The notes: generated by a model from the letters alone, not told the origin. Positions 40,950 through 53,917 are shown, counted from the stretch's first letter. The stretch is DNA of 64,000 bases from Tolypeutes matacus (GCA_026826555.1 JAKSZT010033094.1:1443723-1507722); one strand, 5' to 3'. Translations and numbers: made by a program.

Positions 40950-41642
40950 CAAAAATGGGCGAGAGAGGGCTATAGGTACAGTGATTCTGTATGCTAAATA
41001 TGTATAGAGTAAATTATGATTATTACAGAGTTAGGGTTTTAAATTTAAGCTCTGGCAAGCACCAAAAAAAATGTCTAAAAATTATATACAAAAGGAAATG
41101 AGAAGGGACTCAAAATGGTACACTACAAATACAAAAACATATGAAAGTAGTTATTAACAGAGAATTGAACCAAAAATGTTATAAGATTTAAAAACACCAA
41201 AGAGCAAAATGGCAAAAGGAAGTCCTGCATTGCCAGTTACTACTTTAAACATGAATGTATAAATACTCCAGTCAAAAGACAGAAGTTCACAGAATGGATA
41301 AAAAGCATGACCCAAACTATACAGAGTGTGCAAGAGACTCACCGTATTCAAACACACAAGTAGCAAGTGTTTATGGATCATTCTCCAGGAAAGACCACAT
41401 GCTGGGTCACAGAACAGGTCTCAATAAATTTCAAAAGACTAAAATTATACAAGGAACATTCTCTGATCATAATGGAATGAAGCTGGAAATCAGTAACCGG
41501 TGGAGGCCTGGAAAATGCACAAACATATGGAGATTAAATGACACTCATAAACAATCAATAGTGCAAAGAAGAAATTGCAATTGAAGTCAGTAAATATCTT
41601 GAGACGAATGAAAACAAGAACACAACACATTAAAACTTATGA
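40950..41642 (+). mobile_element. L1 ORF2 endonuclease-region fragment, forward
   Basis: Text at 41255-41584 corresponds to ORF2 ([34 protein letters not shown]). It is internally deleted and ends where the next L1 5' end begins. Confidence 0.85.
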
Positions 41643-42300
41643 GATGGGACTTCTGGGAAGATGACATTGGAGTAGCTCGGCAGGGTATGAATGTCTTACA
41701 AAAACAATGGAGGAAGGGCTAAAAGCTGTCACAGTGAAATACTTCGGAGATCTGCAGACCAGGAGAGTACTGTGCATCACTGAGGAGAGAGCACGACAGA
41801 GAGATGAAAAGACCATGAAAAAAATCATGAGTTACATGTCCTTGCAGCTGGGAATGGCATCCAGCCCCCACCCACAAAGCAAACAGCCTCAGAAAAACTG
41901 GTGGCTCGATGCAGGCAACTGAGAGGGGAATGAACATCTTCCTCAGTGGAAATAGGGAGGGGTGGCAGAGGGCAGAAAGTGGTTTCACTTCATTGACTTT
42001 GGAGAGTAGAGCCCACTTTGAATCTCAGCTCTGGCCAGACCAGAATCACCAGCAAGTTGAAAGAGACACTTCCATGGAAAGGTTGGCCACATAGCACCAT
42101 CTGCTGGTGGCCAGTAAACTGAAGGAGAAAAAATGCTTTCTGTAGTCTCTCATGTTCCTGGCCCTGGTGAATCTGGTCTACTAAGCCTCATTAATGGCCC
42201 TGTATTGATAACGTACAGACTTAGAATTAAGTTGAACCAAAACTCAAAGAGCTGTGAAACAAAACAACTAAGAAAGAGAACTCAACCATTAGAGTAAACT
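41643..42300 (+). mobile_element. L1 5' UTR, forward
   Basis: Starts GGGACTTCTGGGAAGATGAC, the L1 5' end motif, and parallels 21716-22120. No pyrimidine tract comparable to 22470-23090 is present between it and ORF1. Confidence 0.75.
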
Positions 42301-43144
42301 CACCAACATAATCAGATGCCTAGACATCACCAAAAATTACAAGCCATACTAAGAAATAGGGAGATATGGCCCATCCAAAGTATCAAAACAAAAATCCTGG
42401 TAAGACACAGGATTTAAGACAACTAAACAATGATGTTCACAAATCTGCCAAATCAATTCAAGGAGCAGAAGGAAAATATAGCCAAAGATATAAAGGATAT
42501 TAAGAAGACACTGAGCAAGCAAAAAGAACAATTTGAAAGCCTGCAAAGTAAAGTAACAGAGCTTACCAGAATGATGAATGAGATTAAAATACATTAGAGG
42601 CATATAACAGGAGACTTGAATTTGCTGAGGACTGAATTAGTGAATTAGAAGACAGAGCATCTGAATTTGAAGAGAAAGGAGAACAGAAAGAGAAAAGAAT
42701 GGAAAAATAGAACAGGGTCTCAGGGAATTGACTGATGTGAAACAGGCAAACATATGCATTATAAGTGTCCCAAAAGGAGAAAAAAGAAAAACAGAAAAGG
42801 GGCAAAAAGAATATTTGAGGAAATAATGACCAAAAACTTCCCAATCCTTATGAAAAACATAAATATCAATATACAAGAAAGACAATAGACTCTAAACAGA
42901 ATAAATACAAACAGACCTACTCTGAGACACCTACTATTCAGGGCGTTAAATGCCAGAGATAAAGACAGGATACTGAAAACAGCAAGAGAAAAGAAATGCA
43001 TCACATACACGGGAACCTCAATAAGACTAAGTGCTGAAACCATGGAGATGAGAAGGCAGTGGTATGATATATTTTAGGATCTGAAAGATAAAAAAATGCC
43101 AGCCAAGAATTCTTTATCTGGCAAAACTGTCCTTCAAAAATAAG
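42300..43144 (+). mobile_element. L1 ORF1 remnant, forward
   Basis: ORF1p coiled-coil and RNA-binding-domain text runs parallel to 23285-24060, with stops throughout. It is cut by an inserted L1 3' UTR at 43145. Confidence 0.8.
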
Positions 43145-43870
43145 GGTGATTCTAATTGTTAAATATATGTACGAGAGACGTTGCTCTAGTCATACGGTTG
43201 TGCCCTGAATCTCAGCAGAGTTGCAACACCCACTCTCCAGTTAATCAGACTCACCCAGGACAACTAACAAAACGATGATGATGGACAACAGCCATCCCAA
43301 AACAGAGATTATCAACAACTGCACGCAAGACAGTTCCATCCATCTGCCCCACGGGATCTAAGCCCCCTCTCAATCAGGAACAGAGTAAGCATTACCATCC
43401 TAAAACCCTCAATACTGAAGAATGAACAAACATAAGGGGGGAATGCAACTATGGACTAAAGTACTTATTATTTTAGCAATGGACAAACTTGTATCATCGA
43501 TATAAAGGCAGTGGTCACCAGAGTTTCTGAGGGGAGGAGGAGGGAAAAATAGGTGTAACATGGGGCATTTTGGGACTTTGGAATTTTTCTGAATGACATT
43601 GCAATGACTGATACAGGCCTTTATACATTTTATCAAACCTATAAAAATATGTGGTTGAAAGTGTAAATTATAACATAAACTATAGTCCATGGTAAGTAGC
43701 AATGCCTCAATATGTGTTCATCAATTGTAACAAATGTACCACACTAATCAAAGATGCTGTTAATGGGGGAAAAGTGTGGGAGGGGAGCTGGGGTGGGGTA
43801 GATGGAAATCGCCTATATTTTCAATGTATCATTTATGTAATCTAAAGTTTCTTTAAAAATAAAAAATAAT
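43145..43870 (+). mobile_element. 5'-truncated L1 3' UTR (unit B), inserted
   Basis: Non-coding unit B from the GTGCCCTGAATCTCAGCAG block to an AATAAAAAATAATG tail. It lies between ORF1 text and the ORF1/ORF2 junction of the host L1. Confidence 0.75.
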
Positions 43871-44289
43871 GTTTTAAAAGAGTGAAAAAAAATGAGTTTG
43901 AGATACTAACATGAGTTTGGCAGGCTAAAGGAAATGACAAAGGCAAGAGACTTGGAGAATAGTGTAGAAATGAAGATTATAAGTAAGGTTAACTGAAAGG
44001 GTTAAAACACACACAATAGTAAGATATGACAACAGAAAATCAAGGCCTAAAATGGATGAAGTAAGAAATGCCTTTATAGTAATAACAATGAACATGTTCC
44101 CAATCAAAAGACACAGAATGGCAGAATGGATTTTAAAAATATGAGCCATTTACATGCTGTCTACAATGACTTACCTTAGACACAAGCACACAATCAGGCT
44201 GAAGATGAAACGATGGAAAAAGTTATTCCATGCAAACAGTAACCAAAAAAGATCTGATGTAGCAACACTACTACTGGACAAAATATATT
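43871..44289 (+). mobile_element. L1 ORF1/ORF2 junction, forward
   Basis: Continuation of the host L1 between two inserted tails. The text at 43920-44110 matches 24130-24330. Confidence 0.75.
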
Positions 44290-44690
44290 TTAAATGCAGG
44301 CAGTGGCCACTGGAGGTTATAAGGGGAGGGAGAGGGAAAAATAGGTGTAATATTGGGGCACTTTTGGGACATTGGAATTGTCCTGCATGACGTTGCAATG
44401 ATGGATACAGGCCATTATATATTTTGTCATATCTTACAAAATGGCGCAGGACAGAGTGTAAATTTTAAAGTGATCTGTAATCCACAGTTAGTGGCAATGC
44501 TTCAATATATACTTATCAAATTGTAACAAATGTACCACACCAAATAAAGGATTTTGTTAAAGTGGGAAAGTGTGGGAGGGGGAGGGAGTGGGGCATATGG
44601 GAATTTCCGGTATTTTTTATGTAACATTTTGTAATCTAAACTTTCTTTAAAATAAATAAGTAAATAAGTAAATAGAAAAAATGCAGAACT
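44290..44690 (+). mobile_element. Second 5'-truncated L1 3' UTR (unit B), inserted
   Basis: The last about 400 bp of unit B, starting at the GCAGTGGCCACTGGAGGTTA block, with the tail AATAAATAAGTAAATAAGTA. It interrupts the endonuclease region of the same host L1. Confidence 0.75.
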
Positions 44691-47460
44691 GTTATAAGAC
44701 ATAAAGAAGGTTATTATATATCAATAGATAGGGCAATTCACCAAGAAATAACAATTGTAAATTTACACCTAACATGAGAGCCCCAAAATATGTGAAGCAC
44801 ACATTGGCAAAACTGAAGGGAGAAATAGATGTCTCTAAAATAATAGTTGGAGACTTCAATACACAACTCTCAGCATTGGATAGACAATCTAGACAGGAGA
44901 TAAAATTAGGAAACAGAGGGGTTTGAATAACATGATAAATGAACTAGACCAAACAGACATTTGTAAAGCATTACCTCAAAACCAGCAGAATATACATTCT
45001 TTTCAAGTGCTCATGGATCTTTCTACAGGATAGAGCATGCGTTGGATCACAAGACTGGTCTCGATAAATTAAAAAAGATTGAAATTTTACAAAGCACTTT
45101 CTCTGTTCATTATGGAATGAAGCTGGAAATCAGTATCAAGCGGAAAAAGGGAAAACTCACAAATATAGGGAGATTAAACAACACACTTTAAAAATCAGTG
45201 GGTGAAAGAGAAAATTCCAAGAGAATTCAGTAAATATCTCTAGACAAATAAAAACGAGACTACAACATAACAAAACCTATGGGTTACAGCAAAGGCACTG
45301 CTGAGAAGGAAATTTATATACCTTAATGCTTACATTAAAAAAGTTCAAGAAAGAGCAAAAATCAAAGACCTAATAACTGCACACGCCTGCAGGAAGTAGA
45401 AAAAGAACAGGAAACTAAACCCAAAGCAAGCAAGCAGAAAGAAGGAAGAAAGATCAGAGCAGAAATACATGACACTGAGAAGAAAAAAAATAGAATCAAC
45501 AAAACCAAACGATTGTTCTTCGAGAACAACAGAACTGACAATCCATTAGCTAGACTGACAAAGAAAAAAGATGCAAATATATATATAATCAGAAATGAGA
45601 GGAAGGACATTACCACTGAACAGCCTACACTGACCCTAGGGGAAATAGAGGACCCTAACAAACCAATCACAAGTAAAGAGATTGAAACAGTCATCAAAAA
45701 CTTCCCCAAAATGAAAAGCCGAGGACCTCATGGCTTCACGGGTGAATTCTACCAAGCAGTCAAAGATGATCTAATATAAATCTTGCTCAAACTCTTCCAA
45801 AAAATTGAACTGGATGAAACGCAACCAAAATCATTCTATGAAGCCAACATCACCCAAATACCAAAGTCAGACAAGATACTATAAAAAAGAAAATTACAGA
45901 CCAATTTCTCTAATGCATATAGAGGCAAAAATCCTCATGAAAATACTTGATATCCAAATCCAAAAGCACATTAAAATAATTAGGTACCACGATCAAGTAG
46001 GTTTTATCCCATTTATGCAAGCATAGCTCAACACAAGAAAATCAATTCAGGCAATACACTGCATTAATAAATTGAAGAAGAAAAATTACATGATCAACTC
46101 GACTGATACAGGTTGATGCTGTATTTGACAAAATACAGCATCCTTTCATCATAAAAAAAAAAAAACAAAAAAAAACACCCTGAAAGTTTGGAATAGAAGG
46201 AAGTTTTCTCAACATGGTAAAGTACATATATGGAAAACCCACACCTAATATTGTACTCAATGGTGAAAGATTGAAAACTTTTCCACTGAAATTGGGAACA
46301 AGAAAGACAGGAATGTCCACTCTCACCACTGTTATTCAATATTGTGCTAGTTCTAGCTAGAGCAATTGAGCAAAACCAAGAAATAAAAGGCACCCAAATA
46401 GGAAAGGAAGAAGTAAAACTTTTGCTAGTTGCTGATATGATCTAGTACCTAGAAATTTTTTTTTTTTAATCCACAAAAAAAGCCACTAGAACCAATAGAT
46501 AGCAAAGTGGTGGGATACAAGATTCATAGGCAAAAAATCAGTAGCATTTTTATACACTACTAATGAGCAATCTGGAGGAAGTCAGAAAAAATTTCATTTA
46601 AAATAGTGACTAAAATAATCTGATATTTAGGAGTAAACTTAACCAAGGACATGAAGGACCCGTATTCAGAGAACTACAAAAACATTGCTAAAAGAAACCA
46701 AAGTCGACCTAAATAAATGGAAGGACATTTTGTGTTCATGGACCGGAAGCCTAAGTATCATTAAGATGTCAATTCTACCCAAACTGATTTACAGATTCAA
46801 TGCAATCATAATAAAAATCCCAGCAGCCTTTTTTGCAGAAATGGAAAAGCCAATTCTCAAATTCATTTGGATGGCTAAGGGGCCCAGAATAGCCAAAAAT
46901 GTCTTTAAAAAGAAGAGCAAAGTTGGAGGACTCTCACTTCCTGACTTTAAAGCATACTACTTAGCCACAGTGGTAAAAACAGCATGGTACTGGCATAAAC
47001 AGACAGACTGACCAATGGAAGTGAATCAAACTCAGGAATAAACCCTCACATCTATGGTCCAAGTAATTTTGACAAGGCTGTCAAGCCCACCCAGCTGGGC
47101 CAGAACAGTCTATTCAAGAAATGGTACTGGGAGAACCGGATATCGATATCCAAAAGAAAGAAAGAGGACCCGTTTCTCACACATTATACAAAAATTAAAT
47201 CAAAATCGATCAAGGACCTAATTATAAAAGTTAGAACCATAGAACTCCTAGATGAAAATGTAGGGAAACATCTTCAAGATCTTATGGTAGGTGGTGGTTT
47301 CTTAAACCTTACACCCAAAACATAAGCAACAAAAGAAAAACTAGATAAATACGACCATCTCAAAATTAAACACTTTCATTCCTCAAATGACTTTGTTAAG
47401 AAGGTGAAAAGGCAGCCTACTCACTGGACAAAATTTTGGAAACTACATATACAATACGGG
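44690..47460 (+). mobile_element. L1 ORF2 remnant, forward
   Basis: Endonuclease through C-terminal text in broken frames (45513-45779, 45805-46026, 46685-47011). The RT-adjacent block [20 protein letters not shown] lies near 46775. The RT active-site region near 46420 is disrupted by changes and a T-run. Confidence 0.9.
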
Positions 47461-47815
47461 TTGATATTTGGGGAAAAAATACAACCAAAGCAAACTATGG
47501 ACAGTAATGTATAGTAATATATCAATAATCTTCCATCAATGGTTAAAGAAAAAAGAAAAGAACCTAAGTGATAGAATCTAGACAAAAGGTACTACATTAT
47601 TTTTTACTCCATGTATAGAAAATATAAATACAAATAAATTAGACAGACAAAAATAGAATAGCAGTTATGTATTGCAGGGGAAGGATAGACTGATTGAGAA
47701 GTGACTAGTAAGGTGTAGATTTGTTTGCTTGTTTTTTATTAATACTTCAAGTAATGAAACACCCTAATACTGATTTAAATGATGAAGGCACAACTCCGTG
47801 ATTACACCAAATACC
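47460..47815 (+). other. L1-derived tail and spacer
   Basis: Diverged sequence after the ORF2 end, probably L1 3' UTR of another type. No gene is seen. Confidence 0.4.
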
Positions 47816-47968
47816 AATGCTCCCCTTGCCACGGGGTTCGCCTGGGCCCGGCGCGAAATCCAAACCCCAGAAGCGAAATGCCTCGCCTCTGGCCCGGCTG
47901 GCCCCTCAAAACGCCACGCCGTGGGGAGCAGGGCCCCCAGCCAGGGCGGGCCCCCGGAGCAGGTTAGC

Positions 47969-49253
47969 AAGGCGGCCGTTGCATTGGAAGCGAAGGGAGC
48001 ACCCGGCAGTACCTGTTCCTGCTCCCAGATTTTGTTAAAGATGCTCCAAATAAGATCAAAAGTGGACTCATGTTTGTAAAATTGGTTAACCCATCTTCAG
48101 GGGAAACAGCCATTTACTTGTTCAATATGTCTACAGCAGCTGTTTGAAATAAAAAGTTTTCAAAGAAAAATACCATTCTTGGTTTATGAAACAGTCAGTT
48201 CAATAGGAAGGTCGTCTTCACTTTGCCACTCCAATGGATCCCTTATTTCTGGTTCTCCCCTATCTTAAAAAAAAAAGGCCGGTAAAGAGGGCAAGTTTCA
48301 ACACCTAGATCAACTGGTGGGTAGCATGTTTCCAAATTGCACCTTGTTGCTAAAATTTCCTGAACTGGAAGAAGTTACTTCACCATATGACAGAGGAAAT
48401 AGAAATAGACAGCAAGAAATATTACAAATACATCAAAGAGCAGACACTAAAGTGGCTGGAAGAAAAGGTTAATCAGACTGCAGCAGTGTTAAAAGCCAGT
48501 AATATCAATGCTGGAGCGCATGTACAGTCGGCTGCATTTTCATCTGGTGACCAGGATTCCAGTGATAAGGAAGAGGATTATATTTGTTATGCCCATAGTC
48601 TGATATCTGAATACATTCCGAAAGAATTAAGTAATGACTTAACTAAATACTTAAAGCTTCCAGAACCTTTAACTTTATTACCAAACCCTCCATCAAAGAA
48701 AATCAAGTTATCAGATGAGCCTGTAGAAGAAGCAAAACAAGATTACACTAGATTTAACATTAAAGATTTGAAAATGGAAAAGAAAAATAGCAAAATGATT
48801 GCCACTCAGAAGGTTTTGGCTAAAGTTGACAAGCATGGAGTGAATAGTATAGACCCCTTTTTTGGTGCAAAACTTTAAAAAAAAAAAAAACTTGAAAAGA
48901 CCAGAAACTTTGAAAATGAAATCCAGCAAATATTTATTTTTGCTTTTTATACGTTCCCATTTTCATCTTCCTTCTATACCACTGTATTTCCTGACCCTTA
49001 ATTGCCACCTTCTGAAAATAAATTAATAAATAAATGCCTAACAGAGATGCTGAAGGCAGTTTTCAAATTCACTTCAAAATGTCTTTGTATTTGATCTTTG
49101 TGTTCCTGAACAAAATATGGAAATGTAATTGTATAACTTCGTGGCTGGCGGCCCTTGGACAGTTGTTTGACATAATGAAAAGTAATCAAGTGAACTGAAT
49201 TAACATATAGCAGCACAATTTCCTCAATAAACTGATGTGACAATAAAAAAAAA
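47969..49253 (+). pseudogene. RNASEH2B: RNASEH2B processed pseudogene
   Basis: An intronless copy of RNASEH2B, the structural B subunit of the nuclear RNase H2 complex, which removes ribonucleotides from DNA. The parental start aligns with AAG at 47969-47971, so the ATG is lost. The N-terminal part reads FVKDAPNKIKSGLMFVKLVN near 48030-48085; frameshifts and stops follow. The C-terminal half is open at 48387-48878 (163 codons from an internal ATG) and includes [19 protein letters not shown] and [20 protein letters not shown], ending FFGAKL then TAA just before the parental C-terminus. A 3' UTR with AATAAAAAAAAAA at 49240-49253 gives the retrocopy's poly(A). GC-rich sequence at 47815-47968 may be parental 5' UTR. 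The copy is intronless, tailed and frame-broken. Confidence 0.93.
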
Positions 49254-49322
49254 ATACCATTGATTGTACACTTTGGATGGATTGTATGCTTTATGAATAT
49301 GTTTCAATAAAATTGATTTAAA
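49254..49322 (+). mobile_element. Short L1 3'-end fragment
   Basis: About 69 bp (TTGATTGTACACTTTGGATG to TCAATAAAATTGATTT) is the plus-strand form of the L1 terminus seen reversed at 7117-7190. It abuts the poly(A) of the RNASEH2B copy. Confidence 0.65.
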
Positions 49323-49666
49323 AATCAAAGTGCAAGCGTTAAGATCAATGGCTTTGCTTATTGGCATGTTTTCTTTTATCAGGCAAGGGTTATATGTTCC
49401 AGAGCTTTTTGCCCTCTTATTTGAGAAAGTAGTAGGACTTATCAAGGAGGGAAGTTAGATATTTTGAGAGCTACTGTGTGGACCTCTATCTATCCAGAAA
49501 ACAGACCCATGGCAAGAAGTATACATATGTAGCCATGTAACATTTAAGATATTCAAAAGGCCCTGTCTGTTGGGACAACTAACTGTATCCCACCTTTACC
49601 TTCTTGCCAGGGTTAGGTTAATTGACAAGTAAAACATAATTTGCAGAATCCCCCTTCCTGCTGCTT
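49323..49666. other. Spacer between two retrocopies
   Basis: About 340 bp. The upper part is probably 3' UTR of the MFSD14B copy (minus), but no T-run marks its poly(A). Nothing else is identified. Confidence 0.4.
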
Positions 49667-51134
49667 TTACAGCTCAGTGAACTGATTCCCATCTCCTTGA
49701 AGGAAGAGAGCTCCCGGATGCTATTGTCTTGCAGCAGGGGCTCAAAGTCCTCCTCACTGCCTCATTCTGAGGTGTTGGTCAGGCCAGCACTGATGCTGTT
49801 GCTATGCTTTCGAATTCTACTGGCTTTACTGTATTCAGGAATAAATAAGGCAACCACAAAAGACAGGAACTATACATGCCCCAAATAAAAACGATGGGCC
49901 TGGGATGGCACCTCCTTGCAGGGTAGCTTTGCTGGAATTCAAATCCGGTTCCAATTCAGCTAAATCTAAATGGAACATGTAGAATATGAAGCCATACAGT
50001 GCTGGCCCCAGGCCACTGCACAGCCCTCTTATTCCAGTTATGATCCCCTGGGCAACTCCTTGTTGCTCTGACTCTGCTTTCCAATAGACAAGGGCATTGA
50101 TTGCTGGAAACATGATGCTGGACATGGCGGCCATGGTCCCTGCTGCCCACATCATCCAGACCTGAGATCCAAAAACGTACCAGGCTAACTGGACCATCTG
50201 GAAGCCCAATCCAAAGAGAGCAGTATTCTTATTGCCTAATGATCTCATCAAGATGCTAAGAAAGACTGAGCCACAATAGACAGAATTCCCACCATAGCTA
50301 TGAATGCTGCAATTTTAACAGATCCAAAACCTATGGCCTGCCTGAGACAGAGAAAAAAACATGAATATCATCCACCTTCAGGAAGATATGAAAGAAACAA
50401 GTGATGCAGATTAGCAAGGTGGCAGAATGTTTCCAGCTTTCTTCAATGACGTGAAAGGGTCTGCCTGTTTCCATGAAATCCGAACTCCCCAGGAAATGGG
50501 TCTCATTTTCTCTGGCAGACATTCTGGAACAGCTAACAAGATGAAACAGATATCCAAAAGAGCCACCACCGTGGCCACCAGCACAACAAGGTTGTCTACA
50601 TAACTTGCAGACAGGTACGCTCCTATGAACGGCTGCTGACCAGACTGGAAGCATAGGTAGCTGAGACCCATCCACATGCAGTACTTCACTTAGGCTCCTG
50701 CGTGACATCAGCTACACAGGCAAATATCACAGAGAACGAGACGGAGAAGATTCCAGACACAGAAATCATGGCAAAATACCACCATGGCCTGATTCTCCTC
50801 AGTGGGATCGGGAAGTAGGTGAAGAAGACTGTGAGGAAGAGAAAGGGCTTCCTCCCCCACACATCAGACAGGGCACTTGGGAAAGATAGCAGGCCCTTTA
50901 TACCTTGAATTAGACCATGCGTGAGGAACGTGCATTGAGGAAATGTTTCAAGAACAGTTAGCACTGGAGTTGTCAACAGGCCCCAGGCAAAGAGTTCAAG
51001 GAAGATGACAATGGCAGCGTGGTATACACTCGGTGCTGCCCACAGCCTGTGCCCAAGCTGTTTTCCTGCATGGCTCCCACCAAGGGCTCCGACGCCGCCT
51101 TCTCCTCTGGTTCGAACAGTGGCTCCATGCTCAT
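49667..51134 (-). pseudogene. MFSD14B: MFSD14B (HIATL1) processed pseudogene
   Basis: An intronless minus-strand copy of MFSD14B, a 12-helix major-facilitator-superfamily protein of endomembranes. It starts MSMEPLFEPEEKAASEP at 51134 and ends with GNQFTEL then TAA at 49667-49669, so the whole coding length is present, about 50 bp shorter than the parental 506 codons. Clear segments are AIVIFLELFAWGLLTTPVL (about 51000), YLSASYVDNLVVLVATVVAL (about 50590), ISWKQADPF and GIITGIRGLCSGLGPALYGF (about 50010). At least four frameshifts or stops break it. The N- and C-terminal text favours MFSD14B over MFSD14A. A GC-rich stretch to 51360 may be 5' UTR. It faces the RNASEH2B copy tail to tail, about 400 bp away. 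Confidence 0.92.
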
Positions 51135-51364
51135 GCCAGGCCTTGATCATGCCAGTTGGGGGTGCTCGGGATGACCATGGTGGGTACCATGTCCTCAGGG
51201 TCTCTGTGGCCCACAGCAGCCTGCAGGTCAGACGGAGGCACCAGCAGTGATGCAAGGGCTGAGGGGGGCGACCAAGGCTGGAGCCACCGCACCAGGGGCC
51301 ACCTGTCTTGGATCGTACCAACCACGACTGCAGCTGCCCCGCCCCACCCACTTTTGACATTTAA

Positions 51365-51734
51365 CATTAGTGTGGTACCTTTGAAACAACTGATGCAAGA
51401 ATGTTAAAATATTACTGTTAACTATAGTCCAAATTTTGCTTTATGTGCATTTTTCCCTCATATACCACCCCACTAGTGACATACCTTTGTTATAGATGCG
51501 GAAGAACATTCTTATATGTGTATTATGAACTACAATTGCTCACCACATGGTTCACTGTGTTAAAAAATCCCACCTTTTATCCCCTAGCAACATACATGAC
51601 CAAAAACTTTCCCCTTCAACCACATTCACACACACTTCAAAACAGAAATAAGGGGGCAGTGTAACCATTTGTGTTAACAGAGTAACTTGTAACATTGATA
51701 TAAAAATAAAATTTTAAATAAAAAAATTCCCATT
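51365..51734 (-). mobile_element. L1 3'-end-like fragment, reverse
   Basis: The AT-rich text with TTAACTATAGTCCAAATTTT and CCACCCCACTAGTGACATAC resembles reversed L1-associated tail sequence and lies head-on against a forward L1. It is low in certainty. Confidence 0.4.
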
Positions 51735-52560
51735 TCAAAAATTAAGTACTTTTGTGCTTCCACTGAATTTGTCAAGGAAGTGAAAAGGCAGCATAGTCAA
51801 TGGGAGAAAATATTTGGAAACCACATATCCAATAAGGCTTTCGTTTCTATGATATATTAATATATTTAAAAAAACCATACAACTTAACAGTAAAAAGACA
51901 AGCAACCCAATAAAAAATAGGCAAAAGACTTGAAAAGACCTTCTTCCAAAGAGGAAATTCAAATGGCTAAAAAGCACATGAAAAGAAGCTCAACATCCCT
52001 AGCTATTAGGGAAATTTAAATCCAAACCACAATGGGACATCATTTCTCACCTATTAGAATGGCCACTAATAACTAAAAAAAATAATTAATTAATTAATTA
52101 ATTAATTAAAAAACAACTACAAGTGTTGGAAAGGAGTTGGAGAAATAAAACAGTCATTTATTGCGGGTAGGAATGTAAAATGGGGCAGCCACTGTGGAAG
52201 ACAGTTTGGAAGTCCCTCAGGAATATCAGTATAGAATTTTAATATGACCCAGCAATCCCACGAATAGGTACATAACCAGAATTGAAAGCAGGGACTCAAA
52301 CATATATTTGAAAACCGATGTTCACAGCAGCATTATTCACAACTGCAAAAGCATGGAAGCAGCCCACGTGCCCCTCAAATGATGAATGGATAAACAAAAA
52401 TGTGGTATATAATAATGGAATATTATCCAGCCGTAGAAAGGAATGAAGTCCTGATGCATGTGAAAACATGGATGACCCTTGAGGACATCACGTTGAGTGA
52501 CATAAGCCAGACACAACAGGATGAGTATTGGAAGATCTCAACTCATATAAACTAACTGTA
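51735..52560 (+). mobile_element. L1 ORF2 C-terminus, forward
   Basis: ORF2 C-terminal text (AMKSHMKRSSTSLAI-like at 51965-52010; YYPAVERN-like near 52420). An AATT microsatellite lies in it at 52079-52110. No frame is open. Confidence 0.85.
52079..52110. repeat. (AATT)n microsatellite
   Basis: Six to seven perfect TTAA/AATT units inside L1 ORF2 text. Confidence 0.9.
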
Positions 52561-52947
52561 ATAAGGTAAATCGTAATTAGAATCTAGAATATAAGTTACC
52601 AGGAGATAGAGTTGGGTCAGATAATGGGGAATTGATGCTTAATTTATAAAGAATTTCTACTTAGGTAGATTGTAAAATTTGGGAAATGGATTGTGGTTAT
52701 AATAGCACATTGTCGTGAGTGTAAATCAACAGCACTGAACTATAGAGGTGAATGTGGTTAAAAGGGGAAACTTTAGGTTGTATATATTACCAGAATAAAA
52801 ACTAAAACATAAGTCATAGGACTATATATCACAAAGAACCCTATTGTAGATGATGCCTTATAGTTAATGGTACACATGAAAGAACATTCTTCCAGGAATT
52901 ATAATAAATGCACAACACTAACACGAGGTGTTAATAATAGGGAGGTG
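52560..52947 (+). mobile_element. L1MA-type 3' UTR, forward
   Basis: Matches the eutherian L1MA 3' UTR layout: TAGAATATAAGTTACCAGGA, GGGAATTGATGCTTAATT, GAATGTGGTTAAAAGGGGAA, AGGTTGTATATATTACCAGA. Unlike units A and B this is a pan-eutherian tail. It continues at 53592-53836 after the LTR. Confidence 0.8.
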
Positions 52948-53591
52948 TGGCAGTTTGCTATTACTTATGAATTCCAAAAAGAGATTTCGATTATGTTTGT
53001 AAGCCATTTCTCTGAGTGTGATACGCTTTGATTGTATTAGATACAGCTGAGATGTCTGATTAAATTATGTTCAGATTAGGGCTTTGATTCAACCATTAGA
53101 GTGCAACTCAGCATTGAGTCCCAGCCCCCTTGGGCTGATAAAACAGACTCTCACACAGAAGTACACACACAGGAGAAGAACACAGAGGAATAGAGATGGC
53201 TCCATAGACACAGCAGAGGCCCTGGGAAGAGAAATGAGCCTAACAGTCTACATCTGACCTTGTTAAGAGACCAGAGAAGCTGAACCCAGAAAGAAATGAG
53301 CCCCAGGGAGAGAGAGACGAGTCATATGCCAGCCTACAGCTCTGACTGAAAGAAGCTGGGACCACGGAGCCTTAAAAGGAAGAAGGAAGTCTGAACCCTC
53401 ACAGACGTCGCCCGCCATCTTGCATTAACACGTGGCAACAGGCTCTGAGTGAGAAAGTACCTCTTATGGTACCTAGAGTTGGACTCTTTAGGGCCTTGTG
53501 ACTGTAAGCTTCTACCCTAAATAAATGCCCTTTTTAAAAGCCAACAGAGTTGCGGTATTTTTCATCAGCACCCCTCTGCCTGACTAATACA
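52948..53591 (+). mobile_element. LTR, full length, forward, in the L1 tail
   Basis: Starts TGGCAGTTTGCTATTACTTA and ends CTGACTAATACA, with AATAAATGCCC near 53520. An apparent GGTG duplication lies at 52944-52947 and 53592-53595. The L1 tail continues on either side. Confidence 0.85.
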
Positions 53592-53836
53592 GGTGGTATA
53601 AGGGGGAAAGACACCTAATGTAAATCATAAATAGATAATAGTTCTATTTTAATAATCTTTCATCAATGGCAACTACTCTTGAAAAAATAGTATAATTATT
53701 TTAAAATGTGCTATCATCAATTGTAAGAAATGTTCCACACCCATGCAAAAAGTTGGTGGTGGAGCGGTATATAGGAATCCTGTATTTTAGTCATGATTGT
53801 TTCGTAAGCTAACTTAAAAAAAAAAAAAAAAAAATT
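53592..53836 (+). mobile_element. L1 tail remainder with poly(A)
   Basis: Continues the tail split by the LTR and ends in a 20-bp A-run at 53816-53834. Confidence 0.7.
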
Positions 53837-53917
53837 TACGGACTTGAAGGGAGAAATATAAAGTTCCACAGTAATAGATGGAAACTTCATTTTCCAATTT
53901 CAAGAATGGATAGAACT

